This document shows, piece after piece, positions 26,369-39,139 of a stretch of DNA of 64,000 nt. Both the position numbers and the translations under genes were made by a program. The DNA is taken from assembly GCA_015680685.1 (NCBI GenBank), contig MNCI01011084.1, positions 738,202 through 802,201 on the forward strand, given 5' to 3'. Source of the stretch: Gnetum montanum. Lineage: Eukaryota > Streptophyta > Gnetopsida > Gnetales > Gnetaceae. Every line of letters begins with the position of its first letter. Position 1 is the first letter of the stretch. The notes beneath the pieces were generated by a model. The model was not told the origin of the DNA. It saw only the letters and a list, made by a program, of their open reading frames with translations, and did no database searches.

Positions 26369-29300
26369 GATAATTCTATGAGCCAGCCCAGCTACTGGAT
26401 TGGATTACCCATGATAATAATAATAGTAATACTAAATACAGAAGAAGAAGAAGAATCATACAGAGTACGTCATGATGACATCCCGCATATCTCGGCAGCA
26501 AGTGCCAGCCGCTTTGCCCCCAGAAATGGCGCCTCTGTGTCTCTCTCTCTCTCTCTCATTCGTTCCTTTTCCCTGTTTAACTCGGGCGAATCACATAAAT
26601 GCATTATTGGTTCACTGATATATCAATTCCAGAGGTTACATCGCAAAGCTGGGTAAAGTCAATATCTCTCTCTGACACTCCACGCAACCACATGAACAGG
26701 TTTTTCCTTTTTTTACTTCTTATTAAAACCTCGGGTACGAATCTTTCTGACGGCAGCGCACCATTTTTCATCGCCCAGCCCTCCTCAAACGTTATCCGCA
26801 GTAGAAGAAGACCAATTTATTGAAAGCCAGAGGATCTGGGCAACCAACCTCTTTGCTTTTTACTTCATCCCTGGAAAAACAAAACATCCTCCTTCATCAG
26901 TGCCGCGTCTGAAACGTTTACGTTTCTGCCGCTCTGCGTTCTTCCTCTATTTAATTACCTACCGAGTACCAAACCCAACCTTGTGTTTTATCCGCCACTT
27001 TGCGGCCGGAATCATTCCGTGCAGAGGTATTACTTCATTCCTCTGCTGATTCACTCTTTTCCATTGCTTAGAAATTAAAATTTCTCGTGATTTATTTGGC
27101 GGCCTAGTGTCTGTATGCATGCGCATCCGACAAACCTGGGGCAGAATGATCATATCTTACAACTCTGACGTGGGGGAAAGGATCCGATGGAGTCTTCATG
27201 TTGCTAGAAGTGAAGACATAGGAGGCACAGTTATTTAAATTTTCCTTCTGTCCATGACCGTTTGTTTTTGTTCTGCACATGTCAGTCTGAAGCCTGAGCT
27301 GCAGATCTGCAAGTCCTCTGTTTTCTTCTGCTCTGTCTTGAACCTAGGTCAGCATAAGCGCTCTAAATTGCGTATCTTCGGTGAAAATGGCATATCTTCG
27401 GTGGGAAAAAAGAAGATGTCAGATAATGCATATGAAATGTTTGATGTATACCGGTGCCGTACAAAAGCTCATGCCTCAAATGCTGTTCAGTTCAAACGCA
27501 AGGCCGATTTCTTTGATGTGGTCATACGGGTATCCAAGGCTAAAATCCCGTGAATATCGAGAAGCCGGGGTTCATCCAAATGCAACATTTCCATGCTCAG
27601 CTTTTGGAAGAAATAATCATATTTTGTACGGATTGAGCAAGACAACTCCTTATGAAAACCAAGTATTGGTAAGAGGTCCCAAATCTACTAAAACGCTGAG
27701 CTTGAATGTTTAATTATTTAACACCGATGCAACAATGGCCATCTGGCAATTTGCAAACACAACACGCTTAAGATATCCATCGAAATCGCACCGAGCTACA
27801 GGATCAAATTCTTATTATCACAACCCCAACAGGAATTTTCAAATTTCTGCCTGGATATCATAGCCAAAAACCAGGTAATTCCTTGTAAATGATATGACAA
27901 AGTGGACAGCGAACTGCCCATAAAACACAGTCCAGATTATTCAACGTGAAACAGACCTCGGTAAAAAAATATCAAAATCGAACATTTAGAATGTCACACA
28001 ACGGAAACAGAAGAATATAAAGAAACAGAAAGCCACATCAAATTAAATATAGTAAATTCAGAATTCCAGATACATGAGAATCCCGGAACAAAATCTTCAA
28101 AACACTGTCATGGATATGGTAGTAAAAATGAATGGAAATCCAAAACATTGTACAACCGATTTACATCATCACAGAGACAAACACCTATATTGGCAACAAT
28201 GACCTCCCTCTTCTAGTAGAATTTACATAATGCGATAGATAATTTTCTACGCGAACAAACAAGCCCTTAAAAAAAGTCTTTTTGTGCCATTCAGGGACGA
28301 CATACTTTCCCTGAAGAACGCACAACTTATGAAAATTGAAAGAAAAAATAATGTTATAAAAATTATCAAGCCAAGTAATGGAACTTGGAAAATGAACTGC
28401 AAACAAAGAACGGCCGGCAACAGTGCCTTTGCATGTACATCATGCAGGTTAACGTAATATCTTCCCCCACATATGACCGACACAAATAAACAGAACGTTT
28501 TTGGCTTCACTACGCCAGAACTTTAGATCTGTAAATCACAACTTTCTTCTTCTTTGATGCAGTGTTATCAAGAGTGACCACAATTTTGCCAGGCTGCCCA
28601 ACTTTGAAGGAATTCCTCACAGCTACTTCGTCTACAGCCATTTTCTTCGGTTTCTGTACGATGACAGTGTACGCGGTTTCTGCGTTAGGGACAAATTCTT
28701 CTCCATACGTGAGATCCCATCCAACAACACTTACATCCCATACCAAGCTCAAACCAACCTGCAAATTGCAACGGATGTAATTGCTTACTTTAAAAAGAAT
28801 ACACAAAAGCAGGCGCAATGATGTTGTTCTCATTGTCAGAGATGCATGTTTCTTTGGTGCTGGGTCAAAAATGACAAAATATGCTCACCTCTGCTTCAGT
28901 TGCAGGGAACTCCAGAAGGTGCTTCTCATTAGGCTTAACTATGAGTTCCTGAACTCCTCCATCAGTTGGACAGAAAGTCGTGTCGTTATCTCGGCTCAAT
29001 CCACCGTACTCAATAGGCACATACTCCGGTGCAATGTACCTGCAAAATTTGAATGCAAATTTTTAAGACGATCTCCGCCAATGTTAAAAGTTGCATTACG
29101 GCACCTATGCGCAACTTTCTTTCACAAAGGGGAAAAGATATCGTTATTAAACGAGGCAAAAGGGCAAAAGACTCACTTGAACAAGGTTTCGGTGACTCTA
29201 GCAGGGCGAGCAAATACGAACTTGCTTTTTGTTCGTTGCGTAAGGAAAGGAGATATCATCGTGTTTACAGCGGCATACCACCAAGGAACGTTCACAAATA

Positions 29301-30372
29301 TCTGTCAATAAAAAGTGATTAGAAGAAATGGTGTTACGGAATCTAGAAAAGCACCGAGCCAGGCATGCTATCGAGATTTCAGGATAACAATGAAAAAAAG
29401 ATGAATAATTTAACCTGAAATTTTACAAACCTGACCGTCAAAATATAAACCATATCTAGTGTGTATGATTTTACCTTCCTCGCAACAAATTCAGGGTAAT
29501 TGTCCTGAAGAATTTGCAGAGCCTTCCTAGTAACTTGACGCAAACCCCTTTTGATGGCGGGACTCGGAGAACTCTTGAGATCGGTAATCTGAACCAAAGA
29601 GTTCACGCCTGCGGGCTTGAAGCTCAGCTGATTGATCTCCTTCTCAAGCAACTGAATTCTCCACCTCAGGAAACGGTCCCCTTTCTCAGCATCGCCAAAC
29701 GTTTTCTCGTACAGCTCCTTGTCCTGGAAAACTCCATAAACATTGTAGCACACAGGGTGGCCTTCCTTGTCCACGCCATGCATGTAAATTGCTTTTCCCC
29801 AATCATCACCCAAATCCTCCTCCAACAGCTTGTCAGCACCAAAACGTTTCCTCCACAGGATGGTATTCTTAAGCATAGTAAATGCTTCGTTAACCTTGAA
29901 ATCCCTGGCACGTAAGAACTTCAAAAGTAGCACATCGGTTCTCTCATCGCCCAGCGTGTGCAGCAGAGGAACTCCCCACAGGTACAGATTTGGCACAGGC
30001 TGAATCACAATCTCTTCTGTATCTGTCGTAATGGTAACCTCCGCCGGTTTCTCTTCCTGTGTAACAGCAGTTACAGCTGGAGTAGTTTCAGCAGCGGTAA
30101 CAGTCACCGACTCTATAACAGCCTCGGCGACAACAACAGTTTCTTCATGCTTGGGAACATCGCCATGAGCTGGAACGGACACGGTTTCTGTGATTGTAAC
30201 AACAGTCTCATCCTTCTTGATATCCGTTTCGCCCGCTTTGACTTCCGTTTCAGTAGTGGTCTCAACAATTTTGACCTCTTCAACAGTGGCTTTGATTTCC
30301 TCCTTGGCTTCTTCAGGCTTCTTGTCGTCCGCTTCAACCTTTGCTTCCGGCTCCTTGGAGGCTTCCCCCTGT
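26369..30372 (-). repeat. 4,004-bp copy of 31262-35265 ending at a single N
   Basis: Every stretch compared is the same as 31262-35265 at a constant offset of 4,893, including introns and intergenic sequence, and the predicted ORFs are identical in both. It ends exactly at the N at 30373, and the partner starts exactly after the N at 31261. It carries the patellin 3' flank, exons 4 to 2 and most of exon 1. The pattern suggests overlapping contigs left unmerged rather than a real tandem duplication. Confidence 0.93.
28510..30372 (-). CDS. PATL: Partial patellin copy, truncated at N (likely assembly duplicate)
   Basis: Coding exons on the minus strand: 29475-30372 (3' part of exon 1 only), 29177-29301, 28889-29039 and 28510-28758. 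Sequence and splice sites match the full gene at 33403-35696. The N-terminus is missing because the sequence breaks at 30373 and changes to retrotransposon sequence. Open frame, intact introns and the apparently perfect match argue against an aged pseudogene. If the duplication were real, this copy would lack its start codon and promoter. Confidence 0.85.
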
Positions 30373-30373
30373 N

Positions 30374-31260
30374 CAGTGCCTTTCAAATTCCTGTAATTAC
30401 CCCTGAGTCCATTAATTCTTGTTAATGTCCTAGTTTTACACATTAATTTCAAGAAAAATCATTTAAAATTCGGTCTTTGTTAGTTGTCTCACTTTGGTTG
30501 GGCCGAGATATCGCGTACGCGATATCGCGTCCCACGAGATATCGCGTACGCGATGTACCGTACGTGATGTCGTGTCCCCCCTTTCCTATAAATAGGAACC
30601 CCCGCCGCAACACTTTGCATCATTTGGCATTTACGCGGGGGGAAGTTTTTGAATTTTTTCTATGCGATTTGCGCTTGAGTGACCCTTGCTCTTTCAACTC
30701 TATCTCGCGCGCTGGTACTCCGATTTTAATTCCGTTTGAACCTACTTGAACCCGAAGTGTTCAGTTTAGTCGTGGGGGAGAGAGACACTTGTCGAAAAGT
30801 GCCTAAATTTTTTGAAATTCTTTATCGCCCAAAGGACATCAATTAGGGTAATTAATACTAACACTTAGGAAATTGCGCCATAAATCATATGACCCTAAGC
30901 ATACCGGGAGATTAAAATGGAAATCCGCCTAAGTCATACGACTCATTATCATAATTTTTGGGCACGATCACACAATAATAGCAAACCTTTAATTAAGGCA
31001 AGTAGTAAGGTATAATTCGAGCTCCTAAACAACCTTACTAATGTTGGCCTGTGTGATTGCAGATGGCCCCGAAACGCACCCAGTAGAAGAGTCCGACCCA
31101 AGGTGGAGCAAAGCAACCTAGGAGAGGTCGAAGAAAAGTCCCTGCCGGACAACATAATGAACAAGAGGTGCATTCATTCAGTATCCATCAAAACGAACCT
31201 CCTACCAGACGGTTTGGACAGGCAGAAGGAGGAGCTGCTGTGCCTGAACTGGGACAACAA
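30374..31260 (+). mobile_element. LTR-element fragment between two Ns
   Basis: An 887-bp segment bounded by single Ns. It contains two palindromic blocks (GATATCGCGTACGCGATATC at 30507-30526 and a decayed second block to about 30575), then TATAAATA at 30587-30594, then U5/leader-like sequence with GTGGGGGAGAG. Near 31063 an ATG opens a frame reading MAPKRTQ before a stop, similar to the start of gypsy gag proteins. It looks like the 5' end of an LTR element related in U3 to the gag-protease element. Its place inside the patellin duplication is doubtful. Confidence 0.65.
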
Positions 31261-31261
31261 N

Positions 31262-33402
31262 GATAATTCTATGAGCCAGCCCAGCTACTGGATTGGATTA
31301 CCCATGATAATAATAATAGTAATACTAAATACAGAAGAAGAAGAAGAATCATACAGAGTACGTCATGATGACATCCCGCATATCTCGGCAGCAAGTGCCA
31401 GCCGCTTTGCCCCCAGAAATGGCGCCTCTGTGTCTCTCTCTCTCTCTCTCATTCGTTCCTTTTCCCTGTTTAACTCGGGCGAATCACATAAATGCATTAT
31501 TGGTTCACTGATATATCAATTCCAGAGGTTACATCGCAAAGCTGGGTAAAGTCAATATCTCTCTCTGACACTCCACGCAACCACATGAACAGGTTTTTCC
31601 TTTTTTTACTTCTTATTAAAACCTCGGGTACGAATCTTTCTGACGGCAGCGCACCATTTTTCATCGCCCAGCCCTCCTCAAACGTTATCCGCAGTAGAAG
31701 AAGACCAATTTATTGAAAGCCAGAGGATCTGGGCAACCAACCTCTTTGCTTTTTACTTCATCCCTGGAAAAACAAAACATCCTCCTTCATCAGTGCCGCG
31801 TCTGAAACGTTTACGTTTCTGCCGCTCTGCGTTCTTCCTCTATTTAATTACCTACCGAGTACCAAACCCAACCTTGTGTTTTATCCGCCACTTTGCGGCC
31901 GGAATCATTCCGTGCAGAGGTATTACTTCATTCCTCTGCTGATTCACTCTTTTCCATTGCTTAGAAATTAAAATTTCTCGTGATTTATTTGGCGGCCTAG
32001 TGTCTGTATGCATGCGCATCCGACAAACCTGGGGCAGAATGATCATATCTTACAACTCTGACGTGGGGGAAAGGATCCGATGGAGTCTTCATGTTGCTAG
32101 AAGTGAAGACATAGGAGGCACAGTTATTTAAATTTTCCTTCTGTCCATGACCGTTTGTTTTTGTTCTGCACATGTCAGTCTGAAGCCTGAGCTGCAGATC
32201 TGCAAGTCCTCTGTTTTCTTCTGCTCTGTCTTGAACCTAGGTCAGCATAAGCGCTCTAAATTGCGTATCTTCGGTGAAAATGGCATATCTTCGGTGGGAA
32301 AAAAGAAGATGTCAGATAATGCATATGAAATGTTTGATGTATACCGGTGCCGTACAAAAGCTCATGCCTCAAATGCTGTTCAGTTCAAACGCAAGGCCGA
32401 TTTCTTTGATGTGGTCATACGGGTATCCAAGGCTAAAATCCCGTGAATATCGAGAAGCCGGGGTTCATCCAAATGCAACATTTCCATGCTCAGCTTTTGG
32501 AAGAAATAATCATATTTTGTACGGATTGAGCAAGACAACTCCTTATGAAAACCAAGTATTGGTAAGAGGTCCCAAATCTACTAAAACGCTGAGCTTGAAT
32601 GTTTAATTATTTAACACCGATGCAACAATGGCCATCTGGCAATTTGCAAACACAACACGCTTAAGATATCCATCGAAATCGCACCGAGCTACAGGATCAA
32701 ATTCTTATTATCACAACCCCAACAGGAATTTTCAAATTTCTGCCTGGATATCATAGCCAAAAACCAGGTAATTCCTTGTAAATGATATGACAAAGTGGAC
32801 AGCGAACTGCCCATAAAACACAGTCCAGATTATTCAACGTGAAACAGACCTCGGTAAAAAAATATCAAAATCGAACATTTAGAATGTCACACAACGGAAA
32901 CAGAAGAATATAAAGAAACAGAAAGCCACATCAAATTAAATATAGTAAATTCAGAATTCCAGATACATGAGAATCCCGGAACAAAATCTTCAAAACACTG
33001 TCATGGATATGGTAGTAAAAATGAATGGAAATCCAAAACATTGTACAACCGATTTACATCATCACAGAGACAAACACCTATATTGGCAACAATGACCTCC
33101 CTCTTCTAGTAGAATTTACATAATGCGATAGATAATTTTCTACGCGAACAAACAAGCCCTTAAAAAAAGTCTTTTTGTGCCATTCAGGGACGACATACTT
33201 TCCCTGAAGAACGCACAACTTATGAAAATTGAAAGAAAAAATAATGTTATAAAAATTATCAAGCCAAGTAATGGAACTTGGAAAATGAACTGCAAACAAA
33301 GAACGGCCGGCAACAGTGCCTTTGCATGTACATCATGCAGGTTAACGTAATATCTTCCCCCACATATGACCGACACAAATAAACAGAACGTTTTTGGCTT
33401 CA
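31262..33402. other. Patellin 3' flank, second copy, no gene recognised
   Basis: Downstream (3') of the patellin stop codon on the minus strand; the 3' UTR should lie in the part nearest 33402. The same sequence occurs at 26369-28509. Base composition is less AT-rich than in the surrounding repeats. A (CT)n run lies near 31433-31450. ORFs of 73-110 codons on both strands match no family I know. Confidence 0.5.
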
Positions 33403-35696
33403 CTACGCCAGAACTTTAGATCTGTAAATCACAACTTTCTTCTTCTTTGATGCAGTGTTATCAAGAGTGACCACAATTTTGCCAGGCTGCCCAACTTTGA
33501 AGGAATTCCTCACAGCTACTTCGTCTACAGCCATTTTCTTCGGTTTCTGTACGATGACAGTGTACGCGGTTTCTGCGTTAGGGACAAATTCTTCTCCATA
33601 CGTGAGATCCCATCCAACAACACTTACATCCCATACCAAGCTCAAACCAACCTGCAAATTGCAACGGATGTAATTGCTTACTTTAAAAAGAATACACAAA
33701 AGCAGGCGCAATGATGTTGTTCTCATTGTCAGAGATGCATGTTTCTTTGGTGCTGGGTCAAAAATGACAAAATATGCTCACCTCTGCTTCAGTTGCAGGG
33801 AACTCCAGAAGGTGCTTCTCATTAGGCTTAACTATGAGTTCCTGAACTCCTCCATCAGTTGGACAGAAAGTCGTGTCGTTATCTCGGCTCAATCCACCGT
33901 ACTCAATAGGCACATACTCCGGTGCAATGTACCTGCAAAATTTGAATGCAAATTTTTAAGACGATCTCCGCCAATGTTAAAAGTTGCATTACGGCACCTA
34001 TGCGCAACTTTCTTTCACAAAGGGGAAAAGATATCGTTATTAAACGAGGCAAAAGGGCAAAAGACTCACTTGAACAAGGTTTCGGTGACTCTAGCAGGGC
34101 GAGCAAATACGAACTTGCTTTTTGTTCGTTGCGTAAGGAAAGGAGATATCATCGTGTTTACAGCGGCATACCACCAAGGAACGTTCACAAATATCTGTCA
34201 ATAAAAAGTGATTAGAAGAAATGGTGTTACGGAATCTAGAAAAGCACCGAGCCAGGCATGCTATCGAGATTTCAGGATAACAATGAAAAAAAGATGAATA
34301 ATTTAACCTGAAATTTTACAAACCTGACCGTCAAAATATAAACCATATCTAGTGTGTATGATTTTACCTTCCTCGCAACAAATTCAGGGTAATTGTCCTG
34401 AAGAATTTGCAGAGCCTTCCTAGTAACTTGACGCAAACCCCTTTTGATGGCGGGACTCGGAGAACTCTTGAGATCGGTAATCTGAACCAAAGAGTTCACG
34501 CCTGCGGGCTTGAAGCTCAGCTGATTGATCTCCTTCTCAAGCAACTGAATTCTCCACCTCAGGAAACGGTCCCCTTTCTCAGCATCGCCAAACGTTTTCT
34601 CGTACAGCTCCTTGTCCTGGAAAACTCCATAAACATTGTAGCACACAGGGTGGCCTTCCTTGTCCACGCCATGCATGTAAATTGCTTTTCCCCAATCATC
34701 ACCCAAATCCTCCTCCAACAGCTTGTCAGCACCAAAACGTTTCCTCCACAGGATGGTATTCTTAAGCATAGTAAATGCTTCGTTAACCTTGAAATCCCTG
34801 GCACGTAAGAACTTCAAAAGTAGCACATCGGTTCTCTCATCGCCCAGCGTGTGCAGCAGAGGAACTCCCCACAGGTACAGATTTGGCACAGGCTGAATCA
34901 CAATCTCTTCTGTATCTGTCGTAATGGTAACCTCCGCCGGTTTCTCTTCCTGTGTAACAGCAGTTACAGCTGGAGTAGTTTCAGCAGCGGTAACAGTCAC
35001 CGACTCTATAACAGCCTCGGCGACAACAACAGTTTCTTCATGCTTGGGAACATCGCCATGAGCTGGAACGGACACGGTTTCTGTGATTGTAACAACAGTC
35101 TCATCCTTCTTGATATCCGTTTCGCCCGCTTTGACTTCCGTTTCAGTAGTGGTCTCAACAATTTTGACCTCTTCAACAGTGGCTTTGATTTCCTCCTTGG
35201 CTTCTTCAGGCTTCTTGTCGTCCGCTTCAACCTTTGCTTCCGGCTCCTTGGAGGCTTCCCCCTGTTCCGCGGTCGATTCTGCAGTTTCCGTTTTCGGAGG
35301 CTCCGTGCTTACAGCTTCCTTGACTTCGGGAGCCTTAGGAGGAGGCTCAGTAAACTCATCGTTTTTCAGTGCTTCTTCGACACGTAGCTTCAGGTCCTGT
35401 AATGCTTTCTTCTCGGATTCTTTCAAGTCCGAGACAAAGTAACTCTCCTCTTTAAAGGAGGGAAGCTGAGCTTCCACAGTAGGGCTGCCTTGCCCATTTT
35501 CAGCAGTCGTGTCGTCTTGTCCTTCTTTTGCAGCCTCAGGTTCGGCCACAACTTTGGGAGGTGATACTTCCTTTACCTTTTCCGTCGCAGATTCCAGGAC
35601 AGGGGGCACTGCCTCCTTCACAGCTTCGGTTTCCGTTGCAACCACAGGAGGAGCGACGGCGGCAGGGACGGGGGCGGACTCGGTACTGGTAGCCAT
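33403..35696 (-). CDS. PATL: Patellin-like Sec14/GOLD protein, 617 aa
   Basis: Four coding exons on the minus strand: 34368-35696, 34070-34194, 33782-33932 and 33403-33651, with GT-AG introns of 173, 137 and 130 bp. The protein has an acidic, Glu/Val/Thr/Lys-rich N-terminus (about 1-265), a CRAL-TRIO N domain (about 272-335, LLKFLRARDFKVNEAF), a Sec14 lipid-binding domain (about 338-510, NVYGVFQDKELYEKTFG, LQDNYPEFVARKIFVNVPWWY, SPFLTQRTKSKFVFA) and a C-terminal GOLD domain (about 520-617). Patellins bind phosphoinositides and act in membrane traffic and cell-plate formation; the length fits the family (about 490-670). The ATG at 35696 gives the patellin-like MATSTES start; upstream in-frame codons lie beyond a likely 5' UTR splice acceptor at 35714. 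All key domains appear intact. Confidence 0.95.
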
Positions 35697-37000
35697 TGCA
35701 ATTCTAGAAATCCCTACAGCAATAGTATTCAAAAAAATATTTAGTAAAGTAGAAGAGGCTTCTACTGTTACTGGCCTTCCCTGATTTGCCGTCAGTACCG
35801 TGCGACCTAAAGAAAGCCTAACTTGCCAGTTGCTAAGCTCGCCAAAATCTTCTACTTCAGGATGTAGAGGCAAGAAGGGTGAAAAACGACTTACTGAATA
35901 ATGCAAAAGTTATGAGCCACAGAGATGCAGCTGGGAAACTAGCTAACCCTAATTCTAATGATCTTTCTATAAAAAACCTACGATCAGAAAACAAAAATTG
36001 TCGGCCGATATAGTTCAAAAACTTTTGCAAATCAAAGATAGTTCATCGCTAAAGGAAAACAATAAACAGATACTAACGGATATAAAATTCTCAAAGAAAA
36101 AGGCAATAAAAGGAAAGCTAACATGAAAATCCACTAATCTAAGAACACCGATATGCAAAGTTCCCGACATTCTACATCATAAACAAGCGTCGGCTTTGAT
36201 GTCTCGCATCACACAACTCCTAAGGATTAGCTACAACGCAGACAAAAGCAAGGCACAACAATTACGTGAAGTCAGGAAGATCGCGGCATCCAAGCTCAAA
36301 CAGAACCAAAACCAGAACATCTAAGCACACAAGAATCCAAAAACACAACCGTCCGTGCTTCAAAACACCTTCTTCGAATCCGCGCAACACAAAAGCTGCG
36401 GCTTCCCACTTTTCGAGCATCTAAAGCAAGGAAACACGCATCTAACAATTCAAAACCCTCTCTTCATCATCCAAAGCTCGATTCCTCCAACCTCAAAAGA
36501 CAGCAAAAAGCCGAGAATCGAACCTAAGGAATCACAGCTATTTCCCAAGCACTGAAGCATGCGACCCTAAGCAAAAGAACCGAAAAAATTCCTACCAAGC
36601 AAGCAGTACGGCCAGCAAAAACAGAATCTCCCTCATCAAAACACGCATACCTGGAGAGCGAGCGAGCGAGCGAGGAACGGCCGACTGCCTCTGCCAAAAG
36701 CGGAAACAGCACCGGACAAAGCGCTTCGAAGAAACCTCGGCGCAGCTCCGCGAGTGAAAAACAAACCTCAAATAAGCAAAGCAAACAGCACCAAACAAGA
36801 AGAAGCAGGAGATACCGATATAAATATACGCAAAAAGCAAACGGAGAAGGGATGAAAGTTCTTTTGTTGCAGAGCAGCAGCAGCGCAGGGGCAGGGGCAG
36901 GGGCAGGGGCAGAGCAAGGGCGAGGAACAACGACAAATGAATGAGAAAACGAAGGAAGGAAGAAAATGAATGGACGGATGGATGGATGCACGGATACAAG
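35697..37000 (-). promoter_or_regulatory. Patellin 5' UTR with probable leader intron
   Basis: On the minus strand a donor (CTCCAG|GTATGC, exon end at 36651) and an acceptor (GCTGTAG|GGATTTC, exon start at 35713) define a likely 937-bp leader intron, 35714-36650. The upstream noncoding exon (about 36651-36995) has a CGCT repeat next to the donor (about 36657-36675) and a GGGGCA repeat (about 36886-36912). A weak TATA-like ACTTAAATCC lies at about 37022-37031, which would place the start of transcription near 36995. Splice sites are inferred from consensus only. Confidence 0.5.
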
Positions 37001-37049
37001 CCAAAGAACGACGGAGACGTGGTGGATTTAAGTAAGGGATTATGTGCGG

Positions 37050-39139
37050 ATCTACTCCCAAAACCGCTGTTTGGGAAACCACGTTTCCCGTTGGCAGCGA
37101 AAGCGACAGCTCATCGCCAGCGCGGATCCCTGCCGTTGATTGCCATCTGGGTAGGGCCGATCTCCTCCGTTGAATGCGTTGGCCGCCAACGGGTCTTGAC
37201 TCCCGCCTACTGCCGGTCGCCCCGCCGAGCTGGCAAAGGTGCCACCCCTCCACTTTACCGCCGCAGCAGGTCGCCTTTGCCTGTTTGGGAGACAGCCTGG
37301 CTGCTGCCGCTGCCGTCTTGCCTGGAACTTTTTTATTGGCCTTGGAAAGCCAGGATACCCTTCCCTTCCCTACTTATACTCACTGGCAGTGCCAGATTTT
37401 TTTTCGGGGGCCGATTTAATTATTGTGCCACCAATTATTATTATTATTATTATTCGAATATTTAAAGCGGTCAAACGTGGGAAAAGGAGACTGGACAAAT
37501 TGACTTTAGTTGAGCCACCGCGTTCCCGTTTCTGCATTAATTCCCACGCTTGAATGCCACGTAATTCGAACAAAAATGCATTTTCCGTTCACCGGGATAT
37601 ACGTGAATTAATGGCCTAGCATTCCCTTTTTTTTTTCTTTTGTTTTTAAACACGAATCAGGCACGGAGTTGGCAACATAACAATTCCCTTAAAAAATAAT
37701 AATCGGACAGTTTTCCTTTTCTGGGCGTTCTTCCCATTGGGATTTCTTCGCATCTTTGCTCGTAATGAAATACTAAATTTCGCCGCGGATATGGAACAAT
37801 ATTCTGAAGTCTAAAAATGGCGATTTTTGGTGCCCGGAACAAGTAACAGATTTTAGAACACTGAATTTTCGTCAACCCGTGATTGTTAATTCCTCTGGAA
37901 TTGTATAATTGGTGTAACGCTGAGTTGTAATCGCTCACGCCAAAAATAAAGTAAAGGAGAAAGGAATTTCTTTTGGCTTATTTTTTATTTTTGTAGATTG
38001 GCTTTCAAGGTTTTCGTAAATGTGGAAACATGACTGACGGAAACATGTGCAAAGTTAGTGGCGCCCTCCTTTTCACATGCGAGTTTGATAAGAATGGTGT
38101 TACCTTTCTTTATCATATTGAATACCTTTCGGCTCTTGAACAAGTCTTTTTTTTTTCTGTACTTTAATTTTTACCTTGTGCTTACGTGCAGTTGCGGATG
38201 AAGACTTCTTGGCATGTCAAGAAAATGAGGTTTGGACCATGCCAACTTAATGAGGTTTAGCAATAACATTAGCTCTATGATCTTAGCAACTAAAATTTTG
38301 GTTCCAACCTATTATAAACTCGAGTATCTCAATGAGTAGATGCTTCCCCTTTGTCTCTATCTTTCTTTTTTAGGTTTTAACTACGTGGAAGTGATTTTTG
38401 GTGTGAACTTTTGATGGAGACGGAAATTTTTAATTTGGCATGTTACGTAGACTAGAACTAATCATTATGTAATGTTGCTTTTTGACATGTTTTGCAATGT
38501 TCATGACGTCAACTAAACAAATTAATGAAACTCAAACTTTTATTTTTGCTTGCTTTTACTAAGACTCTTTAGATTTATGGGAGAAGTTTCGAAATTTCTT
38601 TTACAAACTTTGTATAACTTAATACTACTCAGTAGGGATTACCACGTTAAGATCCTTTAAAAATAATATAAATTGGTTAATTAACAAGTATTCAATAATA
38701 TTTGAGAATTTAATCTAATTTTTAAAGTTTGTTAGTGAAGTACCACACTTGGTTAGAGTATACAACTTGTAGTTGTGTAGGTGATAGGTTCTATCCCAAA
38801 AATAAGTATATATATATATATATAAACAAATCATCATCTAGAGCCACAATGCTCATCCCACCAAGTAAGGTCCCAAGATGAACGATAGATGAGTGAAAGC
38901 CAAATCTCATCAAGTGGCTATAGGCTTGAACCCAATCTTTAACTTGAGAAACGAGTACCTTATCATCACTCCAAATGATGTTATCATGATCAACTTAAAT
39001 ATACAATATCATGTTCTACTTAAGTATTATATTAATTCTCTAGCCTTGGGAAGTTATTAGATCCATAATATAACCAACCTTATTGAAAAACAAAATTTCC
39101 AAAAGTATAAACCATAGTTTTAATTTTAGCAATACCCAT
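37050..39139. other. Upstream intergenic sequence, no gene recognised
   Basis: The first 500 bp are GC-balanced and may hold the patellin promoter, including CCACGT words near 37017 and 37080. Farther out the sequence becomes AT-rich, with an (ATT)n tract near 37436-37453 and a (TA)n tract near 38807-38823. No coding region is recognisable. Confidence 0.5.

Noticed and set aside
28781-29311. 176-codon plus-strand ORF (also at 33674-34204)
   Set aside because: It overlaps patellin exons 2-3 and introns on the opposite strand, has no family features, and is repeated only because the locus is duplicated.
29514-29915. 133-codon plus-strand ORF (also at 34407-34808)
   Set aside because: It is the antisense shadow of patellin exon 1.
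26369-35265. Two functional patellin genes in tandem
   Set aside because: The copies match throughout introns and flanks and meet lone Ns, and one lacks exon 1's start; an assembly duplicate is simpler.
36524-37253. Overlapping 135-161 codon minus-strand ORFs upstream of patellin
   Set aside because: Low-complexity Ser/Leu/Pro readings through the GGGGCA and CGCT repeats of the leader region; no domain.
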